From Desulfosporosinus sp. UBA5188 (GTDB taxonomy: Bacteria > Bacillota > Desulfitobacteriia > Desulfitobacteriales > Desulfitobacteriaceae), in contig DHWG01000141.1 of the NCBI GenBank assembly GCA_002413075.1, positions 1-7,322 of the forward strand: DNA of 7,322 nucleotides, given 5' to 3'. A program made the translations under genes and the position numbers. Shown piece after piece: positions 6,489 through 7,322 of this stretch (within the stretch, counting starts at the first letter, position 1; the number at the start of each line of letters is the position of its first letter). The notes under the pieces are model-generated. The model had not been told where the DNA came from. It did not search any database and was given only the letters and a program-made list of their open reading frames with translations.

Positions 6489-6582
6489 AAGTTTCGGTTG
6501 CGCGGCTGATTGAAGGAAATCCTTCAATTGCACCGATTTTATATTGATACAGAACTTAAATAGTTGGAGGTGTAAATTTTAG
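6489..6582 (+). other. rpmJ-rpsM intergenic region, candidate regulatory leader
   Basis: At 94 bases this is the longest noncoding stretch in the window and marks the junction between spc-type and alpha-type gene groups. It contains a strong hairpin, a short T-rich stretch after it (TTTTATATT at 6537-6545) and the rpsM ribosome binding site GGAGGTG at 6566-6572. I could not find a convincing sigma-A promoter; no -35/-10 pair with acceptable spacing was seen. In E. coli the rpsM leader carries the S4-binding pseudoknot that represses the alpha operon. Whether this gap plays a similar role is inference from position only. Confidence 0.45.
6507..6530 (+). terminator. Hairpin between rpmJ and rpsM, weak terminator or leader element
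   Basis: ATTGAAGG (6509-6516) pairs perfectly with CCTTCAAT (6521-6528) around an AAAT loop. Two wobble pairs extend it to 6507-6530. Outside it, TCGGT (6494-6498) can pair with ACCGA (6532-6536), leaving an asymmetric internal loop. A short interrupted T-run, TTTTATATT, follows the outer helix at 6537-6545. The shape resembles a weak intrinsic terminator, but the inner stem is A/T-rich and the T-run is broken. Partial read-through, an RNA-processing site or a protein-binding leader element are equally possible. Confidence 0.4.
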
Positions 6583-6954
6583 ATGGCACGTATCGCTGGA
6601 GTAGACTTACCGCGCGAGAAGCGTTTAGAGATTGCCTTAACCTATATTTTTGGGATTGGGCTACCAACTTCACATAAAATTCTCGCCAAATCGGGCGTAA
6701 GCGGGGATGTCAGAGTACGCGACTTGTCGGAAGACGAAGTCAGCAAGCTTCGAGAAGTTATTGATAAAGAGTTTAAGATTGAAGGCGACCTGCGTCGCGA
6801 AGTTTCCCTCAATATCAAGCGTCTTGTTGAAATTGGTTCCTATCGTGGATTGCGCCATCGTCGTGGACTACCCGTTCGAGGTCAGCGCACGAAAACCAAT
6901 GCCCGTACTCGTAAGGGACCGGCTAAAACTGTTGGAGCAAAACGTAAAAAGTAA
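6583..6954 (+). CDS. rpsM: 30S ribosomal protein S13
   Basis: S13 sits at the top of the small-subunit head, contacts the P-site tRNA and forms intersubunit bridges with L5. The 123-residue protein has the normal length. It shows the N-terminal MARIAGVDLPREKR, the IFGIG helix-hairpin-helix loop near 22-26, and the S13 signature RGLRHRRGLPVRGQ at 88-101. The very basic tail TKTNARTRKGPAKTVGAKRKK reaches toward the tRNA. ATG start with GGAGGTG at 6566-6572 and a 10-base spacer. Translation ends at TAA followed immediately by a second in-frame TAA (6955-6957). Confidence 0.98.
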   Translation: MARIAGVDLPREKRLEIALTYIFGIGLPTSHKILAKSGVSGDVRVRDLSEDEVSKLREVIDKEFKIEGDLRREVSLNIKRLVEIGSYRGLRHRRGLPVRGQRTKTNARTRKGPAKTVGAKRKK

Positions 6955-6972
6955 TAAGGGGGGATAACCGAG

Positions 6973-7322
6973 ATGGCACGTAAAGTTGTCCGGACTAAAC
7001 GCCGGGAACGAAAAAATATTGAAAGTGGAATTGCCCATATCAAATCCACGTTTAACAATACCATGGTGACCATTACGGATACCAGCGGGAACGCACTCTC
7101 TTGGTCAAGTGCTGGTTCTCTAGGCTTTAAAGGTTCACGTAAAAGCACTCCTTTTGCAGCGCAAATGGCTGCCGAAACTTGTGCTAAAGTTGCGATGGAA
7201 CATGGCTTAAAAGATGTTGAATGCTTCGTAAAAGGACCTGGAGCTGGTCGTGAAGCCGCAATTCGTGCGCTACAAGCAGCAGGGTTGGAAGTTAACTTAA
7301 TTAAAGACGTGACACCGATTCC
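6973..7322 (+). CDS. rpsK: 30S ribosomal protein S11, 3' end cut by the window
   Basis: S11 lies on the small-subunit platform near the mRNA exit and the Shine-Dalgarno duplex. The visible 116 residues begin MARKVVRTKRRERKNIESG and continue through HIKSTFNNTMVTITD (22-36), the WSSAGSLGFKGSRKSTPFAAQ block (44-64), FVKGPGAGREAAIRAL (85-100) and VTPIP at the edge. From the family length of about 130, roughly the last 15 residues, including the conserved HNGCRPPK-type tail, are outside the window. ATG start with AAGGGGGG at 6956-6963, 9 bases upstream and overlapping the second rpsM stop. rpsD, rpoA and rplQ would be expected downstream. Confidence 0.98.
   Translation, partial: MARKVVRTKRRERKNIESGIAHIKSTFNNTMVTITDTSGNALSWSSAGSLGFKGSRKSTPFAAQMAAETCAKVAMEHGLKDVECFVKGPGAGREAAIRALQAAGLEVNLIKDVTPI

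Noticed and set aside
6510..6551. Possible promoter before rpsM (TTGAAG or TTGCAC with TATATT or nearby boxes)
   Set aside because: TTGAAG (6510-6515) and TATATT (6540-6545) are 24 bases apart, far too long. TTGCAC (6528-6533) has no acceptable -10 box at 16-18 bases.
1..7322. Search for a hidden accessory or undescribed system, mobile element, CRISPR or broken gene
   Set aside because: The window is fully explained by a conserved, collinear spc/alpha ribosomal operon with short gaps. No direct repeats, terminal inverted repeats, frameshifts or composition breaks were seen.

Overview
This window is an uninterrupted, all plus-strand stretch of the bacterial spc ribosomal-protein operon running into the start of the alpha operon. 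Every gene is recognisable and intact except at the two window edges. The order is (rplX tail)-rplE-rpsN-rpsH-rplF-rplR-rpsE-rpmD-rplO-secY-adk-map-infA-rpmJ-rpsM-rpsK (cut by the right edge). Insertion of adk, map and infA between secY and rpmJ is the Gram-positive layout. The short 61-residue zinc-type S14, the Cys4 adenylate kinase lid, the strong AAAGGAGG-type ribosome binding sites and the many GTG/TTG starts also point to a Firmicute. With moderate G+C (about 45% by eye), I infer a Clostridia-class organism, possibly of the Desulfitobacterium/Desulfosporosinus group. That genus-level guess comes from general resemblance only.

Layout: bases 1-25 probably hold the last codons of rplX. Bases 46-3399 carry eight ribosomal protein genes (L5, S14, S8, L6, L18, S5, L30, L15), which build the central protuberance and 5S RNA site of the large subunit and parts of the small-subunit body and head. 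Bases 3401-4687 encode the SecY translocon channel, 4703-5344 adenylate kinase, and 5350-6096 methionine aminopeptidase. Bases 6138-6488 encode IF-1 and L36. After a 94-base noncoding gap with a clear hairpin, rpsM (S13) and rpsK (S11) begin the alpha-operon part. By synteny, rpsD, rpoA and rplQ would be expected beyond the right edge, but they are not visible here.

The genes supply parts of one process: ribosome assembly, translation initiation (IF-1), N-terminal processing (Map), membrane insertion and export (SecY) and nucleotide balance (Adk). Intergenic gaps are short (1-94 bases), and several ribosome binding sites overlap or directly follow the upstream stop codon, consistent with one polycistronic message and translational coupling. 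I saw no convincing internal promoter.

I found no mobile element, CRISPR array, tRNA, rRNA, pseudogene or undescribed system. The points most worth a second look are the hairpin-bearing rpmJ-rpsM gap, a smaller hairpin before rplR, the lack of a Shine-Dalgarno sequence before map, and the high share of non-ATG starts. Starts for rplR, rplO, secY and infA were placed downstream of the longest open frame, using ribosome binding sites and family N-termini.
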